The notes under the pieces are model-generated. The model was not told where the DNA came from. It saw nothing but the letters and a program-made list of their open reading frames with translations, and did no database searches. 64,000 nucleotides of DNA from Candidatus Nitrotoga sp. M5 (lineage in GTDB: Bacteria; Pseudomonadota; Gammaproteobacteria; Burkholderiales; Gallionellaceae). Every line of letters begins with the position of its first letter. Position 1 is the stretch's first letter. Where the stretch lies: the NCBI RefSeq assembly GCF_927904885.1, contig NZ_CAKMNW010000043.1:1-64000 (forward strand), given 5' to 3'. The position numbers and the translations under genes are program-made. Below are positions 8,011-16,957 of the stretch, piece after piece.

Positions 8011-11000
8011 GCAATCCCCACTTCCACATTCGAAGGCATATCAACATTGACATCCACCGTCACGCGGTTATCAACTTTTACTGGCGTTTCGGCGGCGTCC
8101 TTCATCGCCGTAGCCGCTTTTTCAAATCCTTTTGCCCCGCGTGCCAGCGCGCTTTCGATACCGCGTGAAATCGCGTCGGCGATCGCTTCGTTTGAGTTTT
8201 TGGAATTACTGCCCTCGTCTTTAATCCTGGCATTCACCTCACCCAGTTTCGAGGTTGTCAGCGCGTCCAGCTCTTTCAAATAGGTTTCAAAGCTGGCCAG
8301 CTTGATTTTTTTCTCTTCGTCGCCCAGCAGCATCCAGGCGTCGCGGCTGGTCTGGTTAAGCTCACCGGCCAGACGCTCGATTTCGCTGGGGTCAGTAGCC
8401 GCGGCGAATAACGTTTCCAATGTTTTGGATTTGTCGACCAGAAAGTTATATTTACCCTCTTCATCCAGAATCGAGAACTTCATTTCTTCGATGGTGTTGG
8501 CAAACATCGCTTGCGTGCTTTGCAGCGCGCTTTCGATTTGTTTTACCAGGGCCAGCTCGATCTCATAACGCGAGCGTGCCACGTTGGTCAGCTGGCTTTC
8601 AGATGCCGCGCTACGATCAAAGGTATTAATCAACCCCGCCATCGTCGTGCCCTGCTCTTCCCAGGCTTTCATCAGCGTGCGGCCGTTCAGGGCTGCGCCG
8701 CCTGCGGCGGCGGTCAGCTCTTTAAACCCGCCGGACAGCTGCACCAGTGTGGCAAAGGTTTCGCGGCCTGATGCTGTGGTGAGATCTTGCGCTTCAATGG
8801 TTGCGCGCAGCTCTTCGGTAGTGCCCGGCAGCACCAGCCCGAGGGCCGCGAACTGGTCGGTCATGTCGCCGGTGGCAATATTCATGCGCTCAGTAGCGGT
8901 GAAATAATTGGCGGTATATCCAGTCAAGGCGGCATTGAATTTATCCATGTCGCCAAACAGATCGACCAGTCCCGAGGCCATATTGGCGGCGGACAGGGTG
9001 GTTGCATACAGGGCCATGCCGGTGCGCTCTAGCCAGCCGTTTACTCCGGCCAGACTGCCGGACAGACGGTTCATCGTGTCTGAGGCGCTCTCGCCGGTGC
9101 GGCTTAATTTGCGCCAAAAGAGGGTAATATCTGCGGCGAGCACATCAGCCATGCCAGCAGATTCCAGCTCGGCACGGGCGATGCTATCCAGCACCTGCGC
9201 GGCCATGGCGTCGCCCATTTTGGTCAATTCACCGGTCAGCAATGCTGCGCTTTGTTTTTCGTCCAACCCCTTAAAATTAAGCTGGAGCGCATACGAAAAA
9301 TCATCCAAGTCCGCGGAGGTGTCTTTAAATACACCGCCCAGCAGAATAGCCGAGCCTTTCAGCCTGCTATAAGCACTATCGAGAGACGCCTGCATACCTG
9401 CGTCAAGCTTTGATGTTGTGGTTTTATTCGAGGCAAATAGACCGCCCTTTGAAAAAGTATAATTCTCGCCCGAAAAGCCGCTATCGCTAAATGTCCCGCG
9501 CAGCCCAACTTCTTTTAGTTTTTGGCCGAACAGACGGTTAACAACGCCGCCGATCGCACCACCAACAATTGCGCCTAACGGCCCCAGCGGGGTTAGTGCC
9601 CCGATGGCCGTACCGGCAATCACCGCGGCGTTTCCTGATTTGCCTAGCGCGCTGTATCCACCCGAGATCATTTTCCCAACCACAAACCCGGCGGCGGCCG
9701 ATCCAAGGTAGGTGGCGGCGGTACCAAGGGCAGCAGATGGCGCAGCGCTAGAGGCCGACGATGTGGCGGCGGTTGTGGTGCCGGCTGTGGCGGCAGAGGC
9801 TGAGCCACCGCTAAAAAAACCTGATACCGCCTGATAACCGGTTTTAAGCGTGCTGGCCAACGACAACAGGTCGCCGCTGCCGCTTGCACCAGTCGTGCCA
9901 GCGGCTTGCGCAGACCCAGCAGCACCCAGACCCAGCGCGCCCGCCAAGGTGCCAAAGACGGATGTTAACGGGCCGATAACGCCCTGCACCCCGGCCTCTA
10001 TAACCGGACGCAACACTAGTCTATTAAACATTTCTTTAAGCTGGTCGCGCAAATCTTTCGCGACGGACATAAATGTATTGCTTAATGTACTGGCAATCCC
10101 GTTGTAAGTACCTTCTAAAATTAAACCGGCTTCCTTCCCGGCGGCAATGCCGTCCGTTAAGGACTGGGATATGCTTGCGCTAAAATTATTTTTTATTGCG
10201 ACCACGCTACGCCACGCGTCACCCGCTCGTCCAACAAACGCTTCCCACAGGGTGATATTTTTTTCAACCTGGATTGCATTCTCTTTTAATACAACATTTT
10301 CCTCTTCGAGACGGGCGGTAAAAGTGGTGGGCGCAACGCTGACCTTGTCTTGAATAAGCCCCAGTTTTGCAAGCAGAATGTTTACCGCCACGCTGCCCAA
10401 ACTTAAAGCGGCGTCAACAACAGAATCTTGGGTGGACTTTATCCCCACCTCCAACCCCTCACCCGTCGCCTCTCCGACCTTTTGCATCTCATATGACGGC
10501 GAGCGAATGCCGAGCACATCCTTAATCGATTTCAGCATGTCGCTACCGAGATTTTTCACGCGGTCGACAATTTCGGTGTATTTGGTTTTAATGCCGTCCA
10601 GCAATCCCTGCATCAGGTCCTTGCCGATATGCGACCACTTGCCCACCTCGCCCTTCAAATAATCAATCGCGCCGGATATTTTTTCGCCAATCCCCAGCGC
10701 GCCTGCCAGCTTTGCGGTGATACCGGCACGCAAAGCGGCGATTAAACCGGCTCCGGCGGCGTTCCAGCTGGCAGCAACGCCAGACAAATACGCCAGCGCA
10801 GCGCTAAATTTATCTTTAATCCAGGGCAAGGGATTCAGCGCATCAAATCCCTTTTTTACCGCTTCCGCACCCTCGGAAAACAATGCTTTGGTAGATGCCC
10901 AAAACGACGTTAGCGCGGCCGTTATGTCATCCCAGTAATAATAAATTGCAGCCCCAGCAACAGCCACACCAAGAATAACCGCTACGACCGGGTTAGCCAG

Positions 11001-12272
11001 CATGAATGTCGCCACCCCGCTCAGTGCCTTCGACAGTGCGCCCACGGTCGTAATAAGGGTGCCAACCCCCGCCACAATAGCCCCGCCCACCAATCCAACC
11101 GCCGCCGTTGTCGCCAGACCAATCCCGATCATGGCGGCCGTATCCGGGTTTTTTGCTGCCCAATCTGAAAGCCCTTCCAGCGCATCAGATAGCTTTTTAA
11201 TTGCGTCGCTAGCCGAGATTGCGGCCTCTAAATTGATTTGCGCGCCTTTAAGTTTTTCGGCGGTACCCAGAAGCTGGGTATCAAATTTCTCTCCCACCAC
11301 GCCCGTTGCGGCGGCCGCATCCAGTGCGATGTCGCGATACAGCTCGATGTCGCGCACCGCTTGCCGGGCAAATGACCCCGCTTGAACATCCGGGAAAAGC
11401 GCTGATATCTTCGCCGCATCACCACCCGAAAGCTCTTTTATTTTGGCGATCATCCCACCGATAAAATCACCGCTGGCGCGCGCCTCATCTTTAATCTCGC
11501 TCAGATCAACGCCTATTTTTGCAAACTGCTTGGCCGTCGTAACCGCGTTTAATTTATCGAGGAAGTTCGCAAGGTTGGTCGCTGCACTGGCGGCGTCACC
11601 CGTGCCACGCCGGGCAATCTGCGCAGCAGCGGCCAGTTGTGCCAGCGCTGCCTCACCTTTGACGCCCAGGTCGGCCGATTTAGCCGTCAACATGTCGAAA
11701 AACTGCGCCATATCTTTCAGCTCGAAAGCGCCCCGGTCACCCGCCTGCGCCATGATGTCGAGCGCTTTACCTACCCGACCAGCATCAATCTCAAGCTTGG
11801 TAAATCCGGCGGCGGTGGCCGAAGCCAGATCGCTGATATTTGAGCTGGTGGCCGTTGCAGCGCGTCCGATCGGGGCCAGCATTTTAAGTGCGTCCTGGTC
11901 ATTAATACCCTTACCGACCAAATCCTGAAACGCAACAATTACATCACTTCTGGCCTGATTCGCGCCTTTTGCAATGCCAAACAGTGCGTCGCCCCACTTG
12001 TCCGCCACATCTTTTGCGGCATCGCCGTTGATTCCCGCTGTGCTGGCGATGCCTATCAATGACTTTTCGGCGTCAATCGCCGACGTGGCCACACTCGTAA
12101 GATCAAGCCCCATCCTGGAAAGGCCCGCATTCGCCGCCAGCCCCATCGCGCCGATACGCAGGCCAATACCTTCCATCGAGCGGCCAACCGCTTCGGCACC
12201 TGCGCCAAATCGCCGCAGGCCATTGGATGCGTTATCAACAAGGGTCAATAAAAAATTAATTCTGGTGCTCAT
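8007..12272 (-). CDS. Tail length tape measure protein
   Basis: 1421 residues, the longest gene here. The N-terminal part (about 100-350) has the TMP core pattern with repeated A-rich helices and Q-D-L-V-G-K-G, then hydrophobic glycine/alanine stretches (about 375-450 and 780-890) of the sort that insert in the membrane during DNA ejection, and coiled helical segments elsewhere. It serves as ruler and chaperoned core of the tail tube. By the usual 0.15 nm per residue the tail would be roughly 210 nm. It follows the tail chaperone pair. Confidence 0.93.
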   Translation of the reverse strand: MSTRINFLLTLVDNASNGLRRFGAGAEAVGRSMEGIGLRIGAMGLAANAGLSRMGLDLTSVATSAIDAEKSLIGIASTAGINGDAAKDVADKWGDALFGIAKGANQARSDVIVAFQDLVGKGINDQDALKMLAPIGRAATATSSNISDLASATAAGFTKLEIDAGRVGKALDIMAQAGDRGAFELKDMAQFFDMLTAKSADLGVKGEAALAQLAAAAQIARRGTGDAASAATNLANFLDKLNAVTTAKQFAKIGVDLSEIKDEARASGDFIGGMIAKIKELSGGDAAKISALFPDVQAGSFARQAVRDIELYRDIALDAAAATGVVGEKFDTQLLGTAEKLKGAQINLEAAISASDAIKKLSDALEGLSDWAAKNPDTAAMIGIGLATTAAVGLVGGAIVAGVGTLITTVGALSKALSGVATFMLANPVVAVILGVAVAGAAIYYYWDDITAALTSFWASTKALFSEGAEAVKKGFDALNPLPWIKDKFSAALAYLSGVAASWNAAGAGLIAALRAGITAKLAGALGIGEKISGAIDYLKGEVGKWSHIGKDLMQGLLDGIKTKYTEIVDRVKNLGSDMLKSIKDVLGIRSPSYEMQKVGEATGEGLEVGIKSTQDSVVDAALSLGSVAVNILLAKLGLIQDKVSVAPTTFTARLEEENVVLKENAIQVEKNITLWEAFVGRAGDAWRSVVAIKNNFSASISQSLTDGIAAGKEAGLILEGTYNGIASTLSNTFMSVAKDLRDQLKEMFNRLVLRPVIEAGVQGVIGPLTSVFGTLAGALGLGAAGSAQAAGTTGASGSGDLLSLASTLKTGYQAVSGFFSGGSASAATAGTTTAATSSASSAAPSAALGTAATYLGSAAAGFVVGKMISGGYSALGKSGNAAVIAGTAIGALTPLGPLGAIVGGAIGGVVNRLFGQKLKEVGLRGTFSDSGFSGENYTFSKGGLFASNKTTTSKLDAGMQASLDSAYSRLKGSAILLGGVFKDTSADLDDFSYALQLNFKGLDEKQSAALLTGELTKMGDAMAAQVLDSIARAELESAGMADVLAADITLFWRKLSRTGESASDTMNRLSGSLAGVNGWLERTGMALYATTLSAANMASGLVDLFGDMDKFNAALTGYTANYFTATERMNIATGDMTDQFAALGLVLPGTTEELRATIEAQDLTTASGRETFATLVQLSGGFKELTAAAGGAALNGRTLMKAWEEQGTTMAGLINTFDRSAASESQLTNVARSRYEIELALVKQIESALQSTQAMFANTIEEMKFSILDEEGKYNFLVDKSKTLETLFAAATDPSEIERLAGELNQTSRDAWMLLGDEEKKIKLASFETYLKELDALTTSKLGEVNARIKDEGSNSKNSNEAIADAISRGIESALARGAKGFEKAATAMKDAAETPVKVDNRVTVDVNVDMPSNVEVGIA

Positions 12273-12299
12273 ATCATCCCTCGGTGATTACCTGGCTCA

Positions 12300-12653
12300 T
12301 CATTTCTTCATCGCCTTAAGTGCTGCGCGCTCCATTATTTGAAGCTCATCAAATCGCGCTAATTGCTGGGCTTTTTCAACGCTGTACAGTTCGAACAAAA
12401 ACGGCAAAACGTTGTAGTCCAGCCCCGTAGCACCGTTAAACCCGCTACGCCACTGGGTGACCAGCGCATTAAACAGGTCCAGCGCTTTTTCATGTTCTGG
12501 CCAAACCCATACAATCTCATCTTCCTCCCCGGCGATATCATCCCGTGTTAACCCGGCCGCTTTCAGTTCTTCGTCTGTCGGCCCGCCGCCACCGCCAGCA
12601 TAAAAAGCGCTGGCAATGGCGGCTAGATTTTCCCCTTGGCCTCGATCGATTCT
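12300..12653 (-). CDS. Tail assembly chaperone T part (DUF1799-like), expressed by -1 frameshift
   Basis: In the -1 frame relative to the upstream G-like gene, an open frame runs from the stop at 12654-12656 to TGA at 12300-12302. It has no ATG or other good start before the last 18 residues. The product has the DUF1799 pattern (VWPEHEKALDLF, TQWRSG, GLDYNVLPF). This is the T domain of lambda-like GT chaperones, made only as a G-T fusion by ribosome slippage, here most likely at 12628-12635. The GT protein recruits tail tube subunits to the tape measure. Confidence 0.8.
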   Translation of the reverse strand, partial: RIDRGQGENLAAIASAFYAGGGGGPTDEELKAAGLTRDDIAGEEDEIVWVWPEHEKALDLFNALVTQWRSGFNGATGLDYNVLPFLFELYSVEKAQQLARFDELQIMERAALKAMKK

Positions 12654-12949
12654 TTAAGGTAAGTTTCAACCATGGCGGACGCGGCGCTGGGAAAGTTTTC
12701 CAGTAGAAGCTCAAGCGCATCCTGCGAGAATTCTTCGTCTACCTCTTTCCAGCCAACAACAACCTCTTTAGCTGTCGTTTTAATATTTTGTGGGGAGATT
12801 TCGTTATCTTTCATTCTTAAACAAATAGCTTGAATCTCCTCACGCTTTTTGTGCTGGAACTCGATGTCGAGCATGGCTGGCTTTGCTACGCCTGGAATGC
12901 CGACTGGCACTTTGCCCCAGAAGGTGGGGCTGGGTTGTATTTTGAACAT
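12623..12949 (-). CDS. Tail assembly chaperone G-like
   Basis: 108 residues of the phage tail assembly chaperone type: an N-terminal beta part (MFKIQPSPTFWGKVPVGIPG) and a helical C-terminus with EEFSQDALELLLENFP. It binds the tape measure before tube assembly. It sits between tail tube and tape measure genes, as lambda G does. Close to its stop, a GGGGAAAA run allows a -1 shift into the T frame. Confidence 0.8.
   Translation of the reverse strand: MFKIQPSPTFWGKVPVGIPGVAKPAMLDIEFQHKKREEIQAICLRMKDNEISPQNIKTTAKEVVVGWKEVDEEFSQDALELLLENFPSAASAMVETYLKESIEAKGKI
12628..12635 (-). promoter_or_regulatory. Candidate -1 ribosomal slippery site
   Basis: The minus strand reads AAG GGG AAA ATC TAG in the G frame; GGGGAAAA (12635 down to 12628) is just before the G stop. 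Slipping back one base keeps GGG paired perfectly, and the -1 frame is open on the other side. It resembles the lambda G-GT site (GGGAAAG) but is not an exact X-XXY-YYZ heptamer. The zone in which the shift must occur is only about 30 bases long (12623-12653). Confidence 0.65.
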
Positions 12950-12998
12950 GTTTTATTCCCTGAGTAATAAGTAGCGACCGGCAAGCCGGGCGGGTTGG

Positions 12999-13658
12999 TT
13001 AGGATGCGTAGCGGATGGCTTCGGCAGCATAAGAGGCGCTGATTTTTCCCATCAATGGCTCGTTTTTGGTGATGCTTGGCACTTTCTGGATAGACCAATA
13101 GGCATTGGCATAGAGGAATGAGCCGTTCTTGAATGCCAGGCGCATCGCGGTTTTGGTGCTGGTGTCGGCTGCTGCAACCACGACCGCATAGTGCGCAAGT
13201 GCGGCGTCGTCATACATTTCCAGCTCGACCTTTACCGCAGATTTCGTGGTCGGAATTTCGCGCTCGGTGACGTCCTCGATTGTGCTGACATCGGTAAAGT
13301 TTTGATCGCCGCCGGAAGTGGAGATACCTTTAATCTGGCTGATACCTGTCCAGGCAGTGATTTCGCGGGTGGTGCCGCCGCCGGTACCGGCTGGATAGTC
13401 GCTGGTAGAGCTTGTGTCTACGTCTTCCAGTGTGACCGTGTACGGGCCAGCGCCTGCGATTGCGCCCACGCGTACCACACGATCATTCAGCAAGCCCCAG
13501 CCAGACGATACTTCGAGGATGTCGCCTACAATGTAGCCGGGGTCAGATACATACGATAAAACACACTCGCTGGCGTTACTGGCCGAAGTGAATGTGGCCG
13601 CCGAGTCGTAGGTGCTGGCGATGGCAGCGGTGGTGCCGGTTGAGAGGGTGATAGCCAT
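12999..13658 (-). CDS. Major tail tube protein
   Basis: 219 residues, starting MAITLSTGTTAAIAS, with the beta-sandwich style of lambda V-like tail tube proteins: Gly/Thr/Ser-rich loops, GDILEVSSGWG, a TTREITAWTGISQI segment and a C-terminal strand-rich end (SASYAAEAIRYAS). Located between the tail terminator and the chaperone pair, exactly as V in lambda. It would stack as rings around the tape measure. Confidence 0.85.
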   Translation of the reverse strand: MAITLSTGTTAAIASTYDSAATFTSASNASECVLSYVSDPGYIVGDILEVSSGWGLLNDRVVRVGAIAGAGPYTVTLEDVDTSSTSDYPAGTGGGTTREITAWTGISQIKGISTSGGDQNFTDVSTIEDVTEREIPTTKSAVKVELEMYDDAALAHYAVVVAAADTSTKTAMRLAFKNGSFLYANAYWSIQKVPSITKNEPLMGKISASYAAEAIRYAS

Positions 13659-13684
13659 GGCTGTATTTCCTTTCTGGTTATAAA

Positions 13685-15478
13685 TTAAAGGGGGTTAATA
13701 ACGTCCGGATTGAGCGGGTGAACCCAGTATCCAAATCGCCATTTCTGTTGGCTGGCGGCCAAAAATCGGTCGCCTTCGCCATTCATCGGGTTGCTGCGCT
13801 CGAGAATATTTACGCCAAACTGGCACAGCGTTTGCAAGCCGGTATCCGCGGCAATCAGTTTTTCAGTGGCCAAGCCAAAGGTCATACTGTCTGCCGCCGC
13901 GGTATCGGATGCCGCCAGCGCGCAATAGACGATTACGTCCATGTCGCGCCTTTCGCTGCCGTCCATCATGATGGTCTCCATCGTGATCGGGCCAGCCTCT
14001 TCAATCACCAGCGCGGGCAGCTCATCAGCCTGTAGTGGATCGGTGCGGTGCAGGAATACCCGCGCACCCGCAGCCGTGCTACCTGCCACCAGCAGCGTTT
14101 TAAGCGCATTCAAAATTTGCAGCTGCGCAGGCGCGCCCGGCTGCGAGATCGAGGGCGAAAAGCCGGTGATTGAAATGGATCCGGTAAACGGCGAAATGCT
14201 GATTGCGCCGGTGCTTTGCGAGATAGCGGGAATATTGCCCGTGATCGTAATCGCGCCCGCGCCAGGGGATAAAGTGCGCGGCTGCGAGATCGTGGGCGCG
14301 TAGCCGGATAATGTGATCGATCCCGTGCCAGGGGATAAGCTGGTGTTTTGCGAGATGGTGGGCACATTGCCCGCAATCGTGATCGCGCCTGCACCAGGGG
14401 ATAAAGTGCGCGGCTGCGAAATTGTGGGCGCGTAGCCGGATAATGTGATCGATCCCGTACCAGGGGATAAGCTGGTGCTTTGCGAGATGGTGGGCACATT
14501 GCCCGCAATCGTGATCGCGCCTGCACCCGGCGATAACGTTCGCGGCTGCGAGATGGTGGGCGCATAACCCGTGATCGAAATTGAACCACCTACAGGCGAC
14601 AGGCTGGTATTCTGCGCAATACTCGGAACCCCACCCGAAACTACAATCGCACCCGCACCAGGGGATAAAGTGCGCGGCTGAGAAATAGTCGGCGTATTAC
14701 CCGACAGATAAATTGAGCCCCCCACCGGCGACAAGCTCAGCGGCTGCGAGATACCGGGGATATTACCCGTAATCGTGATCGCGCCAGCGGCAGGCGAAAG
14801 GCTGAGCGGCTGCGAGATGGTGGGCGCATGGCCGCTGATGGCGATTGCACCAGCGTCTGGGGATAGCGTAATGCCAGTGGCCGCATCGTCACCACTAAAG
14901 TTGTCGAAATGTATCTCGGTGGAATCAGACGGCGCACCAGAGGATCCTACCCGCAAGCCAGCCTTTCCGGCTGCGGTTATAGATCCATCTGTTTGCGAAA
15001 TGATCGGCGTGCCGCTGCCATTCAGATATACCTTGATTGCAGAATTCGAGGTTTCCGGAATTCTGATCATCTCTAACCGGATGTGGTACGTGGTCTCGTC
15101 GGTTAGGGAGGTGGCAACGCTTGGGCCTATTTGCGAGAATGTGCCCGCATCTGCTTTCATCAATTGCCAGCCGCTAACAGGGTTGTGCCGGGCAAAATAC
15201 ATCGTATTAGCCGATGTATCTATGCGGCCAGCAATGCCGCCATACGAAAGGCCGCCCCCGGTTTCTTTGGTGAAGAAATCAGCCTCTACACTGTAATCCG
15301 CACTAGCCGGAACGCCAGAGTGATAGTAACAAGCAGCGGTCGAGGTGCTTTGTCTTACCCTGTTGTCAATAAGCTTGCACTCACCGGTATAGCTCGAATG
15401 TTTCGTCCACGCAGCATCACTGGTGGATAGCTCTAAGCCATCCGCCCCGGTGAATGTTGCTGAAGAAAACTGGCCCAC
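13685..15478 (-). CDS. Tail terminator-like protein with N-terminal LamG-like domain and 22-residue repeats
   Basis: 597 residues in three parts. Residues 1-200 look like a concanavalin/LamG-type beta-sandwich (GGIAGRIDTSANTMYF, YHIRLEMIRI, FDNFSGDDA). Residues 205-447 are ten 22-residue units (LSPGAGAITIxGxxPxISQ) plus a degenerate eleventh. Residues 448-597 resemble the tail terminator/minor tail U type (ILNALKTLL, GARVFLHRTDPL, ELPALVIEE). The U-like part caps the tail and joins it to the head. The N-terminal addition would project from the neck of the virion and could bind surfaces. The gene begins 3 bases after the upstream stop and is followed by the tail tube gene. Confidence 0.75.
   Translation of the reverse strand: MGQFSSATFTGADGLELSTSDAAWTKHSSYTGECKLIDNRVRQSTSTAACYYHSGVPASADYSVEADFFTKETGGGLSYGGIAGRIDTSANTMYFARHNPVSGWQLMKADAGTFSQIGPSVATSLTDETTYHIRLEMIRIPETSNSAIKVYLNGSGTPIISQTDGSITAAGKAGLRVGSSGAPSDSTEIHFDNFSGDDAATGITLSPDAGAIAISGHAPTISQPLSLSPAAGAITITGNIPGISQPLSLSPVGGSIYLSGNTPTISQPRTLSPGAGAIVVSGGVPSIAQNTSLSPVGGSISITGYAPTISQPRTLSPGAGAITIAGNVPTISQSTSLSPGTGSITLSGYAPTISQPRTLSPGAGAITIAGNVPTISQNTSLSPGTGSITLSGYAPTISQPRTLSPGAGAITITGNIPAISQSTGAISISPFTGSISITGFSPSISQPGAPAQLQILNALKTLLVAGSTAAGARVFLHRTDPLQADELPALVIEEAGPITMETIMMDGSERRDMDVIVYCALAASDTAAADSMTFGLATEKLIAADTGLQTLCQFGVNILERSNPMNGEGDRFLAASQQKWRFGYWVHPLNPDVINPL
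14138..14866 (-). repeat. Tandem 66-bp coding repeats (11 units)
   Basis: Units of 66 bp code for LSPxxGxIxIxGxxPxISQxx. Ten regular units cover 14207-14866 and a degenerate one runs to 14138. Units 6-7 and 8-9 form a nearly identical 132-bp higher-order repeat (about 14270-14535), showing recent duplication; outer units are more diverged. In-frame units allow length changes by recombination without breaking the gene. Not a CRISPR array: there are no unique spacers and the frame is coding throughout. Confidence 0.9.
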
Positions 15479-15481
15479 GAG

Positions 15482-15877
15482 TTACTCGGTTATCTTAAAT
15501 GCTTGTACATCGAACGCCGGATCCAGAAGCGCGCCGATACTTTGAATAACGTCGGCATAACCGTCTGCAGAGACTGTAAACGCTGCGTCTATGCCACGCG
15601 CCTGCAGGTCTACAACCATCTGCAGCACGGTTGAGGTGTTTATTGAGCTTAATCGACCATCTATCGGGAAGTCGGGCAAGCTGGTGATTGTAGAATCGGC
15701 CAGCAATGCAGAATGGTCGTCCGTCTCAACAATCGCCAGCCCCCAATCATAGGACGCTTCTTTTTTAAGCGTCGTCATCGGCACGTTATAGTTTTGAATA
15801 GTGAGTGCCCACGGGTTGAATTCCCCGCCATCACCCATCAAGTCCGCCAAGTAATACCGCTTAGTTGGTTGTGCCAT
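15482..15877 (-). CDS. Hypothetical head-tail region protein
   Basis: 131 residues, ATG start, 3 bases before the tail terminator gene. It contains an Asp/Thr-rich middle and a helical segment with VVDLQARGIDAAF. No family recognised. Its place between head-completion and tail genes suggests a neck or tail-connector role. Confidence 0.55.
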   Translation of the reverse strand: MAQPTKRYYLADLMGDGGEFNPWALTIQNYNVPMTTLKKEASYDWGLAIVETDDHSALLADSTITSLPDFPIDGRLSSINTSTVLQMVVDLQARGIDAAFTVSADGYADVIQSIGALLDPAFDVQAFKITE

Positions 15878-15916
15878 GGTTTAGTATTCCTATAGTTAAA
15901 TTTAAATTGTGCTGAG

Positions 15917-16159
15917 TTATTTGCTTTTAGGCGTGCACAAAGGCTCCGCCACCGCCTTTAACTCGCTATCCCGCATCACCGCGCCAAACGACACGCCACA
16001 CACGGCCGCTTTCACGCCTTTGGCGATGTTGTCATTCGCGGCCTTTGTGTTTTCGATGGTGTCATCCAGCCGGGAACCAGCCGCCGCATTAAGCTGCGCG
16101 CAACCCGTCGTAATCAACACAGCCGCCAAAGCAACCAGCATCAGAAAATCGCGTTTCAT
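15917..16159 (-). CDS. Small predicted lipoprotein
   Basis: 80 residues with a lipoprotein signal: basic start (MKRD), hydrophobic core and lipobox TTGC with Cys20. The mature part is a short helix rich in A, N and K with two further Cys. A lipoprotein inside the head-tail gene block is unusual; such genes can be envelope proteins blocking superinfection. It is followed within 3 bases upstream by the gene ending at 16163. Confidence 0.6.
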   Translation of the reverse strand: MKRDFLMLVALAAVLITTGCAQLNAAAGSRLDDTIENTKAANDNIAKGVKAAVCGVSFGAVMRDSELKAVAEPLCTPKSK

Positions 16160-16162
16160 AAT

Positions 16163-16627
16163 TTATGGCTGCGTCGTATCAAACCAACCGTCCGTAGGCG
16201 TATTGATCGTCAACGGATTACCGGCGGACGTAGCAGGCACGTCTGCCGGTGTCGTATCGCCCAAAAATGCGCAAACAAGCGGATTGGTCACCCCCCATAA
16301 GCTCCCCTCGACATACATCACCGCATAGCGCCAAACCGGAATATCAGACGGCGTCGCATTCCACACTGGGCTATCACTGCTATATTTAAATCCGTCTGTG
16401 ACCGCTGTTGCCACATCTGTGGTCAGCGCTTGTCCGCCCGTTGTATAGCCGTTGCCGTTGGCGATTTCATCGGCTGAAATATCCGCCCAGACCGAGTCGC
16501 CGGTATTGGTAAAATCTGGCGTATAAGTGCTTTTCACTAACGCCATTTTTACCGTGGCGCCCAACAGGTCCGCCATGTTCAAAACGTCCAAATTCTTTCT
16601 GTAAATTGTTACTGTTCCGACTGCCAT
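16163..16627 (-). CDS. Hypothetical virion-associated protein
   Basis: 154 residues, starting MAVGTVTIYRKNLDVLN. Strand-rich, with many Thr, Asp and Gly residues and W-R-Y-A-V-M-Y in the middle. The pattern is that of small phage structural (head-tail or decoration) proteins, but no named family is recognised. Confidence 0.55.
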   Translation of the reverse strand: MAVGTVTIYRKNLDVLNMADLLGATVKMALVKSTYTPDFTNTGDSVWADISADEIANGNGYTTGGQALTTDVATAVTDGFKYSSDSPVWNATPSDIPVWRYAVMYVEGSLWGVTNPLVCAFLGDTTPADVPATSAGNPLTINTPTDGWFDTTQP

Positions 16628-16651
16628 GACAGCTCCTTAAATTAAATGTGT

Positions 16652-16957
16652 TTATGTGCGTAGCCTTAATTTGGTGATGCCGCTGCCGTCCGGCATAGGC
16701 TCGACAACCTTGTAAGTAGATGGGATAGTCCCTTTAACCGGGTTTGGATGTGGTGCCAGAGTCAAGCCCGCAACCGGCGTGGGCACATCGCTGCTCGGCA
16801 GCGTAAACACCGGGCTGCTGCCAGAAGCCCCGCCCCCGGTGTCTTCAAGGTCGTAGTCGTTATTGAATATCCCCACCACCGCCACACCGTCCAGCGTTGC
16901 ATCAACTGCAAAATCTTCGGTGCGAAAAAAGGGGGCGAGATTTTCGGTGAAGGCCAT
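16652..16957 (-). CDS. Head-tail joining protein, FII-like
   Basis: 101 residues with the pattern of the phage head-tail attachment family: FFRTEDFAVDATLDGV, then VGIFNNDYD, LPSSDVP, and a final strand with a DGSGITKLRL motif. Lambda FII binds the head connector and receives the tail. It starts directly at the stop of the gene ending at 16958 and lies between capsid and tail genes. Confidence 0.7.
   Translation of the reverse strand: MAFTENLAPFFRTEDFAVDATLDGVAVVGIFNNDYDLEDTGGGASGSSPVFTLPSSDVPTPVAGLTLAPHPNPVKGTIPSTYKVVEPMPDGSGITKLRLRT

Noticed and set aside
9668..9955. 95-codon minus-strand frame inside the tape measure gene
   Set aside because: Out of frame in a continuous 1421-residue gene; Pro/Arg-rich shadow of Ala/Gly-rich coding DNA.
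14138..14866. CRISPR-like regular repeats
   Set aside because: The units are contiguous without spacers and code in one frame for 22-residue protein repeats.
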